Source: Gramella sp. MT6 (GTDB lineage Bacteria; Bacteroidota; Bacteroidia; Flavobacteriales; Flavobacteriaceae). Taken from it: 64,000 nt of DNA. Position numbers and translations under genes: made by a program. The DNA is taken from positions 3,684,501 to 3,748,500 of the forward strand of contig NZ_CP048410.1 of the NCBI RefSeq assembly GCF_019357415.1, read 5' to 3'. The notes beneath the pieces were generated by a model, which was given only the letters and a program-made list of their open reading frames with translations, had not been told where the DNA came from and did no database searches. Below, piece after piece: positions 18,956-28,068 of this stretch (position 1 is the stretch's first letter; each line of letters begins with the position of its first letter).

Positions 18956-21900
18956 ATGAAGATCCTGAAAGTAGAATTCGAAAACATCAATTCCCTGAAA
19001 GGTTTTCACGAAATAGATTTCAGCAAGGAACCTTTTCTTACCAATTCACTTTTTGCCATTACCGGCCCAACGGGTAGTGGGAAGAGCAGCATCCTTGATG
19101 TGATCTCCCTTGCCCTGTTTAACCATGTGCCCCGTTTAGGCAAGATCACCAAAAATGAGATCCAGAGCAAAGGAGCGATACTTACCCGCAACCAGAAAAA
19201 TTCTATGGCGAGGGTTACCTATGAATGTAATAATGGTGTTTATAGCTCGCAATGGACCATTGAGATCAATAGAAATGGTAACCTGAATGATTATGAGATG
19301 GAGATCCATGATCATCATTCAGGTAAATTACTCGATCTGAAAAAGTCTATGGTTCCTAATAAGAACGAGGAATTGATAGGACTCAATTATGACCAGTTCA
19401 TCAAAGCGGTCTTACTGGCCCAGGGTGAATTCGCCCAATTTTTGAAAGCCAAAAAAGAGGAACGCGGCGAATTGCTCGAAAAAATTACGGGTACTGGAAT
19501 CTATCGCCGACTCGGAATCAAAGCTTTCGAAAAGAATAAAGAAGCAAATCGTGAGATCCAGGAACAACAGAATGAAATAAAGGTCATTCAAAATGACCTG
19601 CTGGAAGATGAAATCATTGATCAACATGAATCTGATCTAAAGAAAAAGACCAGTCAGTGCGAGGATCATCAGAAAGAGATCGAAAAGTTAAAAAAAGCTA
19701 TCCAGTTAAAAGTTGATATTGCAGCTCAGGAAAAGGAGATCCTTAAGCAGAAACAGATTGAAACAACAGCTACCCAAGAATTAAGGAAATTCGATGCTGA
19801 ACATGGATTCCCTTTAAAACAACATGAAAAGGTACAGGCAGAAGCAGATCAGTTAAGAGATTGGCATCTGTATAAGAATAATCTGAAAGAGGCCAGCGAA
19901 ACGAAAGAAAAGATCTCTGCGGCTATAAAGGATAACCTTGAGCAACAAACCCAGGTTTTAAATCAAAGCTCTGAACTAATTGGAGAGCCAGTGACCGCTG
20001 AAACCATATCAGGAAAACTGGATTCCTTCAGGGAGAAAGTTCTCGGACTACAGGAAACCAGGAAAAACAAGCTTAGTTCTTATGCTTCCAAAAAAGAACA
20101 GCTATTAACAGAACTGCGGGACACCGCGATCAATTTTAATGAGCAGGACCTTCAGGGCTCCATAATTAGTCTTACTTCAGAATTAGAAAATTCCGAAAAG
20201 AAAAAAGATATTCTCAATCAACATTTAAAAATTGAGGCCGGGGAAAACCTTGAAGAGGTTTCCCAAAAAACAAAAGCTGAGATCAAAACAGCACGTGAAG
20301 CTGCCAATATTTTTCTGAACTTTGAAACCCGGAATTCTGAAATTCGAAACATTGAGAAAGAACTGGAGAAAGATGAAAAGATCTTTGAGGAACTACCGCG
20401 GAAGATAAAGGATAAAAAAGCGACCTCAGAATCACTCAAACTCCAACTTCAGAATTCCGAACAAAGGAAAGAGCTCGAGTTGATGAAGGCGAGTCTGGAT
20501 GATCTTCGAAAGAAATTAAAAGACGGTGAAGCCTGTCCTCTCTGTGGTTCAGAACATCACCCCTATGCTCATCAGCAAGACCTTGAAGACAATGATTTGG
20601 AAAAGGAAATTGCGGAACTAAAGGCCAAATCCCAGGCAGCCGACAAAGAACTTCACCAGTTGGAAGCAGAATTCTTAAGCCTTCAAAAGCGCAGGAATGA
20701 GTTAAATAATAAGCTGAATACAATTCAGGAAGAACAGGAAAAAAGCAAGGCTACATTTTCAAACAATTTCAACGAGTTCGAAGGTTTCGAATCAAGAAAA
20801 GAAATAGAGTTGATCGCCGATGAACTGGAAAAAAAATTGGAGGTTATTATCGAAATTGATAAGCAGGTAAGAAGGTCCAGAGCGATCAAAAATGCCATTC
20901 CGCTCGCAAAAGAGTTAAAGGAGATTATTAGCGACGGAAAAGCATTGAAAAAAGAACTGGATGCCATCTATAGAGGGAACAATATTCAGAAAGACGTGCA
21001 GCAGATCTCCAATTCGTGGATAAAACTGCGAGAGAATTTTTCAAATTATCAGGAAAGAGCCGGTGAAAATGAAAAACAACTTTCAGATCTAAATAACCAA
21101 ATCGCAAAGATCGAACAGCATTTAGACCAATTCATTGCTCATACCGATTTTCAAAATATCGAAGAAGCCTGGAAAGCATTAATGTCGGAAGCTGAAGCTT
21201 CGAAACTTCGCCAGGAAAAACAACAGCTTTCTAAACAAATAGATGATGCAAGAGCATCTATTAAATTACTAAACGAGCAGCTCGAAAAATTGAAAAAACT
21301 AGATACCGAAACTGAAATAGAAAAGTTAAAAGAGCATCTTGAGGAAAAAAATGCGCTGTTCACCAGTCTGAGCAATGAATGCAAAGAACTGGAACGCAAA
21401 CTTAAAAACCAGCAGGAACGCCTAAAAAGAATGCAGGAACTACAGGAACAGATCACTGAAAAGGAAAAACAAACCAAACGATGGAGATTGCTGAATGAGC
21501 TTATTGGGGATTCCAAAGGGAAACAATTCAATGACTTTGCGCAGGACCTTACACTTTCACAATTACTAAAACTGGCCAACGTGCGATTGCAGGATCTTAA
21601 CGACCGTTACCTTATCGACAAACCCGAACCAGAAGAAGATGATGGCCTGGTAGCAATCGACGAGCATATGGGCGGGCAGCGCAGATCTGTGAAAACACTT
21701 TCTGGTGGCGAAACTTTTATTTTAAGTTTAAGTATGGCCCTGGCATTATCTGACCTCGCCTCGAAGAATGTGGAGATCAACAGCCTTTTCATAGATGAAG
21801 GTTTTGGAACCCTGGACCCCGAAACATTGGATCAAACCCTTGACACCCTGGAAAAGTTACAGGCAGAAAGTTCAAAAACCATTGGAATTATTAGTCATGT

Positions 21901-21982
21901 AGATTCATTGAAAGAGCGAATTTCTACACAGATAAAACTTACCAGGAACGGGCAGGGCTATAGTAGTTTAAGCATTAGGTGA
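18956..21982 (+). CDS. sbcC: Nuclease SbcCD subunit C (SMC-like ATPase)
   Basis: 1008 residues. The N-terminal ATPase half carries Walker A (G-P-T-G-S-G-K-S-S, about residues 35-43) and a Q-loop region. Two long coiled coils flank the zinc hook C527-P-L-C530. The C-terminal half has the ABC signature L-S-G-G-E and Walker B in S-L-F-I-D-E-G-F-G-T-L-D. This is the complete Rad50/SbcC layout at the normal length. It partners SbcD, encoded immediately upstream. A hairpin follows ten bases after its stop. Confidence 0.95.
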   Translation: MKILKVEFENINSLKGFHEIDFSKEPFLTNSLFAITGPTGSGKSSILDVISLALFNHVPRLGKITKNEIQSKGAILTRNQKNSMARVTYECNNGVYSSQWTIEINRNGNLNDYEMEIHDHHSGKLLDLKKSMVPNKNEELIGLNYDQFIKAVLLAQGEFAQFLKAKKEERGELLEKITGTGIYRRLGIKAFEKNKEANREIQEQQNEIKVIQNDLLEDEIIDQHESDLKKKTSQCEDHQKEIEKLKKAIQLKVDIAAQEKEILKQKQIETTATQELRKFDAEHGFPLKQHEKVQAEADQLRDWHLYKNNLKEASETKEKISAAIKDNLEQQTQVLNQSSELIGEPVTAETISGKLDSFREKVLGLQETRKNKLSSYASKKEQLLTELRDTAINFNEQDLQGSIISLTSELENSEKKKDILNQHLKIEAGENLEEVSQKTKAEIKTAREAANIFLNFETRNSEIRNIEKELEKDEKIFEELPRKIKDKKATSESLKLQLQNSEQRKELELMKASLDDLRKKLKDGEACPLCGSEHHPYAHQQDLEDNDLEKEIAELKAKSQAADKELHQLEAEFLSLQKRRNELNNKLNTIQEEQEKSKATFSNNFNEFEGFESRKEIELIADELEKKLEVIIEIDKQVRRSRAIKNAIPLAKELKEIISDGKALKKELDAIYRGNNIQKDVQQISNSWIKLRENFSNYQERAGENEKQLSDLNNQIAKIEQHLDQFIAHTDFQNIEEAWKALMSEAEASKLRQEKQQLSKQIDDARASIKLLNEQLEKLKKLDTETEIEKLKEHLEEKNALFTSLSNECKELERKLKNQQERLKRMQELQEQITEKEKQTKRWRLLNELIGDSKGKQFNDFAQDLTLSQLLKLANVRLQDLNDRYLIDKPEPEEDDGLVAIDEHMGGQRRSVKTLSGGETFILSLSMALALSDLASKNVEINSLFIDEGFGTLDPETLDQTLDTLEKLQAESSKTIGIISHVDSLKERISTQIKLTRNGQGYSSLSIR

Positions 21983-22327
21983 TCAAAAAAAAGCCCTGTA
22001 ATTGGTACAGGGCTTCATTTATTAGGCTAATTCAATGATTAATAATTAGTTAAACAATCATTGTAATTATACTTAATCTTTATTTTTCCATATAAAACCT
22101 CCTTCTTTAGTTTTATATATTTACGATAAAAATGAAGCTCTAGTTTTAAAGAAATAAGCCGAAAAGCTTTATTTATTGATGTATTTGCAATTTTTTACCT
22201 AAATTATTCAAGATTAAAACCGTTTTCACCATTATTCAGAATATTTTACTTAATTAATATTTTTTAGGCGATACAAATTCTAATTATGAATTTTGGCTGA
22301 GTATATTTACAATTCAATCCCTTGTAT
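21983..22327. other. Intergenic region with two hairpins
   Basis: 345 AT-rich bases. The first hairpin (21992-22014) ends sbcDC. The second is a perfect 8-bp inverted repeat (CAATGATT at 22033-22040, AATCATTG at 22056-22063) of unknown role. TATATTTA at 22302-22309 could be the -7 element of the following UspA gene, which would then have a very short leader. Confidence 0.5.
21992..22014 (+). terminator. Terminator of sbcDC
   Basis: A perfect 9-bp stem (AGCCCTGTA / TACAGGGCT) with a 5-base loop, ten bases after the sbcC stop. It is preceded by an A8 run, so it would also terminate leftward transcripts well. Confidence 0.75.
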
Positions 22328-23185
22328 ATGGAGAAGAACATTTTAGTCCCTACAAATTTTTCAAAACATTCGTGGAATGCATTGATATTTTCCATGAACC
22401 TTTATAAAAAACATCCCTGTACCTTTTATCTAATTAACGTATACCAGTCTCAAAATTTCTTAACTGAGGCTATTCCACTTGGTAAGGCTAAAGATGACGA
22501 GGAAGAGAGCGAAGAGGAGATTTCTGAAAAGGGTCTGGAACGTATGATGAAAGGTTTAGGATTTAGAAAGGAGAATCCTAAACATCAATTCAAAACCATT
22601 TCATTCAAAGGGAATCTGGTAGATGGGATTCAGGAAAGTGCCGAAAAGTATGGTATTGATCTGATTGTACTTGGATCTGACGGGGAAACCGCTGGAATAA
22701 ATCCTTCCAACGACAGTAAGATTTCAAAAATTACCGAAGAAATTGAGCAATGTCCTCTGCTGGTAGTGCCGGAACAGTTTGAATTGAGAACCGAGAAAAC
22801 TCTCGAAATTGTATTTCCAACGAACCTGAGATTACCTTTTAAACAGAAGGAACTGGTTCCCATTATGGAATTAGCTAAAGGGCTGAATGCTTCTATAAAA
22901 ATACTTTATATCAATAGTGAGAATAAAAAATTAACTGAAGATCAGGAAGAAAACAAGGAAGAACTTAGCAAACATTTTGCCGATGTATCTTTCACTTTTC
23001 ATATGCTAACTCAAACCACTCCTTCTACCGGGGTACATTTATTCATTGAAAGCAGGGACAGTGATTTTCTGGCACTTTACCAAAGAAAACAGGGTTTCTT
23101 CTCGCGTCTTTTCAGACCCACTAGATCAAATGAAATAAATTTTGATCCTAAATTACCGGTATTAATACTTAAAGAGATCAATTAA
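22328..23185 (+). CDS. Universal stress protein, tandem UspA domains
   Basis: 285 residues from ATG 22328 (a TTG two codons earlier is in frame but unneeded). It has two UspA folds, each starting with a beta strand (K-N-I-L-V-P-T-N-F-S-K and L-E-I-V-F-P-T-N-L-R). The ATP-binding loop of domain 1 (L-G-S-D-G-E-T-A-G-I-N-P) is only loosely like the canonical G-x2-G-x9-G-S/T pattern, and domain 2 lacks it. Family members are cytoplasmic and respond to stress or energy state. It is monocistronic, with a hairpin shared with the convergent DsrE gene. Confidence 0.8.
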   Translation: MEKNILVPTNFSKHSWNALIFSMNLYKKHPCTFYLINVYQSQNFLTEAIPLGKAKDDEEESEEEISEKGLERMMKGLGFRKENPKHQFKTISFKGNLVDGIQESAEKYGIDLIVLGSDGETAGINPSNDSKISKITEEIEQCPLLVVPEQFELRTEKTLEIVFPTNLRLPFKQKELVPIMELAKGLNASIKILYINSENKKLTEDQEENKEELSKHFADVSFTFHMLTQTTPSTGVHLFIESRDSDFLALYQRKQGFFSRLFRPTRSNEINFDPKLPVLILKEIN

Positions 23186-23194
23186 AATTTATCA

Positions 23195-23244
23195 TTCAAA
23201 TTCCGGGATCCAGAGTTATCTATCCCAGGATTCCGGAATTTGAA
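23195..23244. terminator. Shared hairpin between convergent genes
   Basis: A perfect 12-bp inverted repeat (TTCAAATTCCGG at 23195-23206, CCGGAATTTGAA at 23233-23244) with a 26-base loop holding a further short pairing. It fills the gap between the convergent UspA and DsrE-like genes and probably serves both, although neither side has a T run. Confidence 0.6.
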
Positions 23245-23249
23245 CTGAT

Positions 23250-23660
23250 CTACTGTTCCTTTATATAACTCCAGCCTTGGGACTGTTTTTGAGCAATTTC
23301 AAGTATCCCATCTGGAACAACGATCACACCCGGCAATAATGCAGATTTATCGGCATTCTCTCTGGTCATTGTGCCATTACACACCGCTACTGTCACGTGT
23401 TCATCCTGGGCTAGCTTAGTGAGATCATCAGCGACCGAGGACTTATCATTTAAAACCATATCCAGCGCACCGCTATAGACCACGATCTCGAAGTCTGATT
23501 CTGGGTATGCTTCAGACATCATTTTCACATGTCTTACCGCCTTCTGGTGCACCTTAACATCATCGCTAGTTACATCAAATACAATCTTAACCGGATTTTC
23601 CTGAGCTAATAGGTTCAGCGCAAAAAAACAGTTAAAGAAAATTATTAAATACTTTTTCAT
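23250..23660 (-). CDS. Exported DsrE/DsrF-like protein
   Basis: 136 residues from ATG 23660 (an in-frame TTG at 23669 is less likely). A Sec signal peptide (M-K-K-Y-L-I-I-F-F to about A-Q) leads a DsrE-type alpha/beta domain. There is one Cys, in V-A-V-C-N-G-T-M, and the family's closing pattern L-L-P-G-V-I-V-V-P-D-G-I-x-E-I-A-Q-K-Q. Cytoplasmic DsrE proteins carry sulfur on a Cys; this exported form would act in the periplasm. It is the last gene of a likely three-gene operon with the Tat-exported protein (21-base gap) and a TsdA-like cytochrome. Confidence 0.75.
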   Translation of the reverse strand: MKKYLIIFFNCFFALNLLAQENPVKIVFDVTSDDVKVHQKAVRHVKMMSEAYPESDFEIVVYSGALDMVLNDKSSVADDLTKLAQDEHVTVAVCNGTMTRENADKSALLPGVIVVPDGILEIAQKQSQGWSYIKEQ

Positions 23661-23681
23661 AATGTTCAATTTAAGTTATTG

Positions 23682-24362
23682 CTAACCTGCAAAAATATAG
23701 GCGCAACCACGTTCCTGTGCCATGGTCAATGCCCAGACTCCTGAAGGCACGATCTGGATCTCTGGCAGCACTGCAGCCTTCCATTCTTCATACACCTCGT
23801 TGGCATCCATACCCATTTGTTGTGCAGCCATACCGCTATAAACATTCAGCGCCAGGTCACATACACAGAACATGGCTCCCCTATCCTGTAGCTTTTTAAT
23901 CCCTTCTACCACAGGCATAGGCATATCCCCTTCCTTTGGTTCATACACTACATTGCGAATTGCTGCCGCCTTGGTAGTGTTATCTTTTATATCGAACATT
24001 TTACCAAGGTTATACTTTTCCCAGGCACTATCGTTCATAGCGAATGGGATAGCATCATGCCTTATAACAGTCATCCCGGTTAGATCATCATCGATGGCTC
24101 CCGCACCATTATTTGAATAATACCACGCCCAGTTCCAGATCACTGGAAAATTTTGATGTGGAGTAGATCCATCAAAAACTACCCTATGGGAACCTTTGAT
24201 CTTGTCAAACCATTTCTCAGGGTCACCTATGCTCTTTTTGTCTAAAGCCGAAATTTTAGCTTCCAGAGGATTGGCCAAAATGGATATTCCACTGGCCGCG
24301 GCTCCAAGGACCATAGCCCCCAGAAAGTCCCTCCTTGTTGCATTTAATTGATCAGATTTCAT
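23682..24362 (-). CDS. Tat-exported DsrE-like protein
   Basis: 226 residues with a twin-arginine signal (T-R-R-D-F-L-G, residues 9-15) and a following hydrophobic stretch. The family is not firmly named. The C-terminal 70 residues align by eye with the smaller DsrE-like neighbour: F-C-V-C-D-L-A-L matches A-V-C-N-G-T-M, and L-P-E-I-Q-I-V-P-S-G-V-W matches L-P-G-V-I-V-V-P-D-G-I. The C-V-C pair (about residues 168-170) and a later Cys in R-G-C-A-Y-I-F are candidates for sulfur or metal chemistry. Tat export suggests folding or cofactor loading in the cytoplasm. It lies between the dihaem cytochrome and the small DsrE-like gene. Confidence 0.6.
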   Translation of the reverse strand: MKSDQLNATRRDFLGAMVLGAAASGISILANPLEAKISALDKKSIGDPEKWFDKIKGSHRVVFDGSTPHQNFPVIWNWAWYYSNNGAGAIDDDLTGMTVIRHDAIPFAMNDSAWEKYNLGKMFDIKDNTTKAAAIRNVVYEPKEGDMPMPVVEGIKKLQDRGAMFCVCDLALNVYSGMAAQQMGMDANEVYEEWKAAVLPEIQIVPSGVWALTMAQERGCAYIFAG

Positions 24363-24461
24363 TTTTATATGATTTTTTGATTAAACGATTGTTAATAAAT
24401 TTAAACTATTATTATTTATAAATACCTAAAAACCAGTGTTTTAAAATTACTCAACAAATAT

Positions 24462-25502
24462 TTATTTGGTCTTGGTTATCCCATACTCTTTCTGATAGTA
24501 ATCCATTATTGGTTGAAAAGGACCAAGCTGATGCTGAGAAACAGAAAAAGTATCTGCATATGGTGGATAAGGTGTAGAAACCGGTTTTTTCTTAAGATCG
24601 GGGAAATCAAAATCCGGATTAGATTTTACAGGTCTGTCTTTATGATTAATGTACCCGGCGAGATCGTAACTTTCCTCATCGGTCAATTCCGGTTTTTCAT
24701 AAGTTACACCATAGGGCATATTCGCCTTGATAAATTCTGCCGCAGTTATAACCCTAGTCATTCCCGCGCCGGTATTATATGTGTCCTCACCCCAAAGTGG
24801 AGGATAAAGGTAGCCGGGGGAATTCTTCAGGGCGATCCCCTGCCCATCTTCTCCATGACAGGAAGCACATTTTTTCAGGAATAATAGTTCACCTTTTTGG
24901 AGATCGACTGCACGATTTGGAATCTCGATCCTGGCATAACCCATTCCTTCGACTTTGCCATCTTCCGGAGCATAACGGCTAAGCCAGTCCATATAAGCTA
25001 AGAAGGCTTTCATTTCCTTACCATTGGGAGGAAGTTCCTTTCCATTCATGCTTCGTTCCATACAACCGTTTATGCGTTCTTCAAGGCTACCTATCTTATT
25101 CTCCCTACCTCTGAACTGGGGAAAGCGTTTATTCACCCCTATCAACATTCCCGAATAAGACTTTGTACCAGCATTTAGATGACAATTATTACAGGCGAGA
25201 TTATTACCTGAATAGATCATGTCCTCCTTTCCATTAGAGGGGCCAAGGTATTTAGCAGTATTTGTGAAAAGTTCGAAACCATACTTTATCTGTTTATTCT
25301 TTTTAGAATCGTCCAGATAAAATGTCTCATAGTCTGCGGTAAGTGGATCTATATTTTCCTTTTTATCGACCTCCTCATATTCAGGTTCAAAGGCACCATA
25401 ATCAAATAAGAGATAAATAATGATGAGCAGTACGATAAGGAATGAAAAAACAATGATTAACTGCCGTCGAATTCGTCCTTTATTTGAAGACTTTAAATTC
25501 AT
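24462..25502 (-). CDS. TsdA-like dihaem cytochrome c (thiosulfate dehydrogenase/tetrathionate reductase family)
   Basis: 346 residues. An N-terminal helix (14-33) anchors or exports it. Two haem c sites are present: C104-N-N-C107-H108 and C212-A-S-C215-H216. Between them is R-I-N-G-C147-M-E-R-S-M-N-G-K, the block that in TsdA enzymes provides the unusual axial Cys ligand of haem 1. M262 (N-M-P-Y-G) is a candidate distal ligand of haem 2. This pattern fits the TsdA family, which interconverts thiosulfate and tetrathionate, better than generic cytochromes. It is the first gene of an operon with two exported DsrE-like genes, which supports a role in periplasmic sulfur metabolism. Substrate and direction are inferred. 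Confidence 0.75.
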   Translation of the reverse strand: MNLKSSNKGRIRRQLIIVFSFLIVLLIIIYLLFDYGAFEPEYEEVDKKENIDPLTADYETFYLDDSKKNKQIKYGFELFTNTAKYLGPSNGKEDMIYSGNNLACNNCHLNAGTKSYSGMLIGVNKRFPQFRGRENKIGSLEERINGCMERSMNGKELPPNGKEMKAFLAYMDWLSRYAPEDGKVEGMGYARIEIPNRAVDLQKGELLFLKKCASCHGEDGQGIALKNSPGYLYPPLWGEDTYNTGAGMTRVITAAEFIKANMPYGVTYEKPELTDEESYDLAGYINHKDRPVKSNPDFDFPDLKKKPVSTPYPPYADTFSVSQHQLGPFQPIMDYYQKEYGITKTK

Positions 25503-25920
25503 AATCCTTTGTTTTTAATGGATTATAAGCAGGCAGACAAGGACAAATTGGTTAATAGACCTTATTAAAATTACGAATATTATCAATGTGATACTAAAAT
25601 TTATAAGCAGCTTTTTGTTAGAAGATGCTTTCAGCATCCAAAATGATTTTGACTTTCTAAAATTTTGAATAAAAGCACTTTGGTAAAATCTCAGAATTCG
25701 TTTAAGCCATTCACCTTGCTAAATGACAACCTTCATAAGGTCTATCCTTAATTTATTCATCCTAATGAAGATTTTGTCGCTAAAACAAAGTTCATTATTA
25801 AATTGAAAAAGGGAATCATTTTAAATCATCATACTGAATTTTAGACTTTTACCGGATTACCATCATACGATTCTTCAATTTTAAGTATTATCTTAGATAG
25901 AATATTAATAACGCAGCAAC
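25503..25920. other. Divergent intergenic region, no gene seen
   Basis: 418 bases between the leftward cytochrome operon and the rightward small gene. A short perfect hairpin (GATGCT-TTC-AGCATC type, 25624-25638) is the only structure. It should contain both promoters, but no good consensus was found. Confidence 0.5.
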
Positions 25921-26118
25921 ATGGTACTTTCCACTAAAATACTGGAGCAAATCAATAAGCTGACCTTGAAACTTGAAACAGATTATCCCGAACTCTATTC
26001 ATTTATTGACGAAGAACCCATCACTATTCCCAGCTTTGAGCATCCAGATATAACTAATAAAGTGCTTAAAGAATACCTGGAAAGCTTAAAAGGCTTGATC
26101 AGGTCTCACAAAGAATGA
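25921..26118 (+). CDS. Small conserved-looking hypothetical protein
   Basis: 65 residues, acidic and mostly helical, with a central E-E-P-I-T-I-P-S-F-E-H-P-D-I segment and an end like L-K-E-Y-L-E-S-L-K-G-L-I. Small proteins with this pattern (a helix, P-x-T-I-P, P-D-I, then Y-x-E-S-L) are familiar in Flavobacteriia, usually about 60-70 residues and of unknown role. There is no signal peptide and no catalytic motif. It stands alone between the sulfur operon and the patatin gene. Confidence 0.6.
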   Translation: MVLSTKILEQINKLTLKLETDYPELYSFIDEEPITIPSFEHPDITNKVLKEYLESLKGLIRSHKE

Positions 26119-26280
26119 TGAAAACAGGAATGATCTAATTGGTGACCTTTACCCGTTCACGGTAAGTGGAATCCTCTGAATAAACTCAAATACAGATCAA
26201 TCTGAAGAAATAACAGGCTGAATAAGATTTATAATTCCGGCTATAAAAGCTATTTGCTAATTTTTAAAAAATTATTTGTA

Positions 26281-27069
26281 ATGAATACAGGTTTAGTTCT
26301 TTCCGGCGGTGGTGCACGCGGCGTGGCGCAAATTGGTTTTCTAAAAGCCCTTGACGAATACGGTATCGAGATCACTCATATCTCTGGGACCAGTGCGGGA
26401 GCTATAATTGGAGTGATGTATGCCTCAGGAGCTAACTGGAAAGAAATACTTGGTTTTTTTAAATCGGTTCCTATTTTTCATTATAAGCGTTATGCCCGTA
26501 ATAAACCCGGCTTCATAGACACCAATAAATTCTATAATGATTTTCTGAAATTCTTTTCAGAAGATGATTTCAGCATTCTTAAGAAAAAAGTTTATATCAC
26601 CGCCACTAATTTGATCGATGGAAAATTGAAATTTTTTGATTCTGGCGAGCTCATCAGGCCATTACTGGCTTCTGCCTCTATCCCAGGAATTTTCACTCCC
26701 GTACAATTCAATGAAGCGATGTATGCTGATGGGGGAATCACCAACAATTTCCCAATTGAACCGCTACAACACAGCTGCGACCAGATCATTGGAGGTTATG
26801 TGAATCCGCTTAGAAAGTTTCAGGTTAAAGGCTTAAGACATTCTTACCAGGTTATCACCCGGGCCTACCAGATAAGCCTCGACCACCAGTGCCATTCAAA
26901 ATTCAAGTATTGTGACCTGATGATCTCACCAAAAAAACTGGGGGATTACGGCTTGTTCAGCCTGAAGAATATGGACGCGATATTTGATCTGGGGTATCGA
27001 GAAGCAGTAAAGATATTAGAGGAAAAAGGCGAGTTGCTTTCAAATAAGACTGAAAAACTATCATCTTAA
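26281..27069 (+). CDS. Patatin-like phospholipase (RssA type)
   Basis: 262 residues from ATG 26281, chosen because the family starts directly with the oxyanion strand (M-N-T-G-L-V-L-S-G-G-G-A-R-G). An in-frame TTG 27 bases earlier is rejected. The catalytic dyad is visible: S38 in G-T-S-A-G and the Asp in Y-A-D-G-G-I. The family hydrolyses acyl esters of phospholipids. No signal peptide is present, so it is cytoplasmic or peripheral. It is convergent with the Mla-type transporter operon, and its TAA shares the bases TTAA with the opposing stop codon. Confidence 0.88.
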   Translation: MNTGLVLSGGGARGVAQIGFLKALDEYGIEITHISGTSAGAIIGVMYASGANWKEILGFFKSVPIFHYKRYARNKPGFIDTNKFYNDFLKFFSEDDFSILKKKVYITATNLIDGKLKFFDSGELIRPLLASASIPGIFTPVQFNEAMYADGGITNNFPIEPLQHSCDQIIGGYVNPLRKFQVKGLRHSYQVITRAYQISLDHQCHSKFKYCDLMISPKKLGDYGLFSLKNMDAIFDLGYREAVKILEEKGELLSNKTEKLSS

Positions 27070-28064
27070 TCTTTATCTTTCGCCGCTTTTTTTGCTGCTT
27101 TCCGTTCCTGACGCTCCAGTTTTCTAAAATAACCCCTGAACAAAAAGTTATGCCGCATTGCTTCCATATTTTCATTCATCTTAACCGACGATTCCTTGAT
27201 ATTGATAAGCGTTGTATCTATATTTTTCACCAGTTCTTCGTTTTGAGTAAGGTAATTAAGTGCTCCTTCGCCGTTCTTTATCTCGTCTAATATAGATTCA
27301 ACATTCTTGGTTATGGCCATAATATTACTGCTGGAAGAATCGAGTTCCATAATAATATTTTCCATTCGATCCCTGGAAACAGTATCCGCGAGCAAGGTCC
27401 CTGCCAGGCTTTCGCTGAAATTAATCTGCTTTAGTTCTCTGTTGATCTTATTCATGGCAATGGTAGTTTGTCTGCTGGTTTCCTTTAAACTTGCCAGGGT
27501 TAACTGAATATCATTAGCCAGGGTTGAATCACTCACCAGAACGCCTAAGGTTCCTTTACCTTCCAGGATCTTATTGGTGATCTTAAGCAGGTCTGAAGTT
27601 AGGAGAGCAGCATTTTCGTTGGTAACGTTTAAGGTAGACAACATATCATCTGCACCAATTCTGCTATAAGAGGCAATCGTATCACCCGAGTTTATGGAGG
27701 CCAGACTTTCTTTTCCCGGGAGAATATTTACCACCATACTTCCCACAAGACCATCTGATCCTATAGTAGCTGTCGCATCTTTCTTAATATAAATTCCGGT
27801 AGATTCTTCAACCATCATTTGAACCAGGATACGGGATTCTTCCAGCATTTCTATTTTACTAACTGTACCTACGTTAACTCCAGAATAACGCACGTTGTTC
27901 CCTATTTGCAGACCGTTCACATTCTCAAACTCAGAAAAAACCACCATGTTTTTAGTAAAAAGGTGCTGGCGGTTGCCTATGAAATAAAGAGCAGCGATAA
28001 GCAGTAAGGTTCCCACCACTACAAAAACCCCTAATTTGATACGTTGTGATACTGACTTTTCCAT
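27066..28064 (-). CDS. mlaD: MlaD/MCE-type lipid-transport protein
   Basis: 332 residues from ATG 28064 (four bases after the ATPase stop). A longer reading from 28124 overlaps the ATPase gene and has no membrane-start character. A single N-terminal helix (about 10-30) anchors an MCE domain (about 40-120; G-L-x-x-G-N-N-V-R-Y-S-G-V-N-V-G-T-V), followed by a long helical tail. MCE proteins form hexameric lipid tunnels in the periplasm, and with MlaE and MlaF they build a phospholipid transporter of the outer-membrane asymmetry type. It is the last gene of the operon. Direction of transport is unknown. Confidence 0.88.
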   Translation of the reverse strand: MEKSVSQRIKLGVFVVVGTLLLIAALYFIGNRQHLFTKNMVVFSEFENVNGLQIGNNVRYSGVNVGTVSKIEMLEESRILVQMMVEESTGIYIKKDATATIGSDGLVGSMVVNILPGKESLASINSGDTIASYSRIGADDMLSTLNVTNENAALLTSDLLKITNKILEGKGTLGVLVSDSTLANDIQLTLASLKETSRQTTIAMNKINRELKQINFSESLAGTLLADTVSRDRMENIIMELDSSSSNIMAITKNVESILDEIKNGEGALNYLTQNEELVKNIDTTLINIKESSVKMNENMEAMRHNFLFRGYFRKLERQERKAAKKAAKDKD

Positions 28065-28068
28065 AATT

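Noticed and set aside
21151..21579. Minus-strand 142-codon, Ser/Cys/Phe-rich frame inside sbcC
   Set aside because: Its composition is the mirror of Glu/Lys/Gln-rich coiled-coil codons, so it is an artefact.
22322..22327. TTG start two codons before the UspA ATG
   Set aside because: The fold starts at M-E-K-N-I-L-V-P, and the ATG gives the standard N-terminus.
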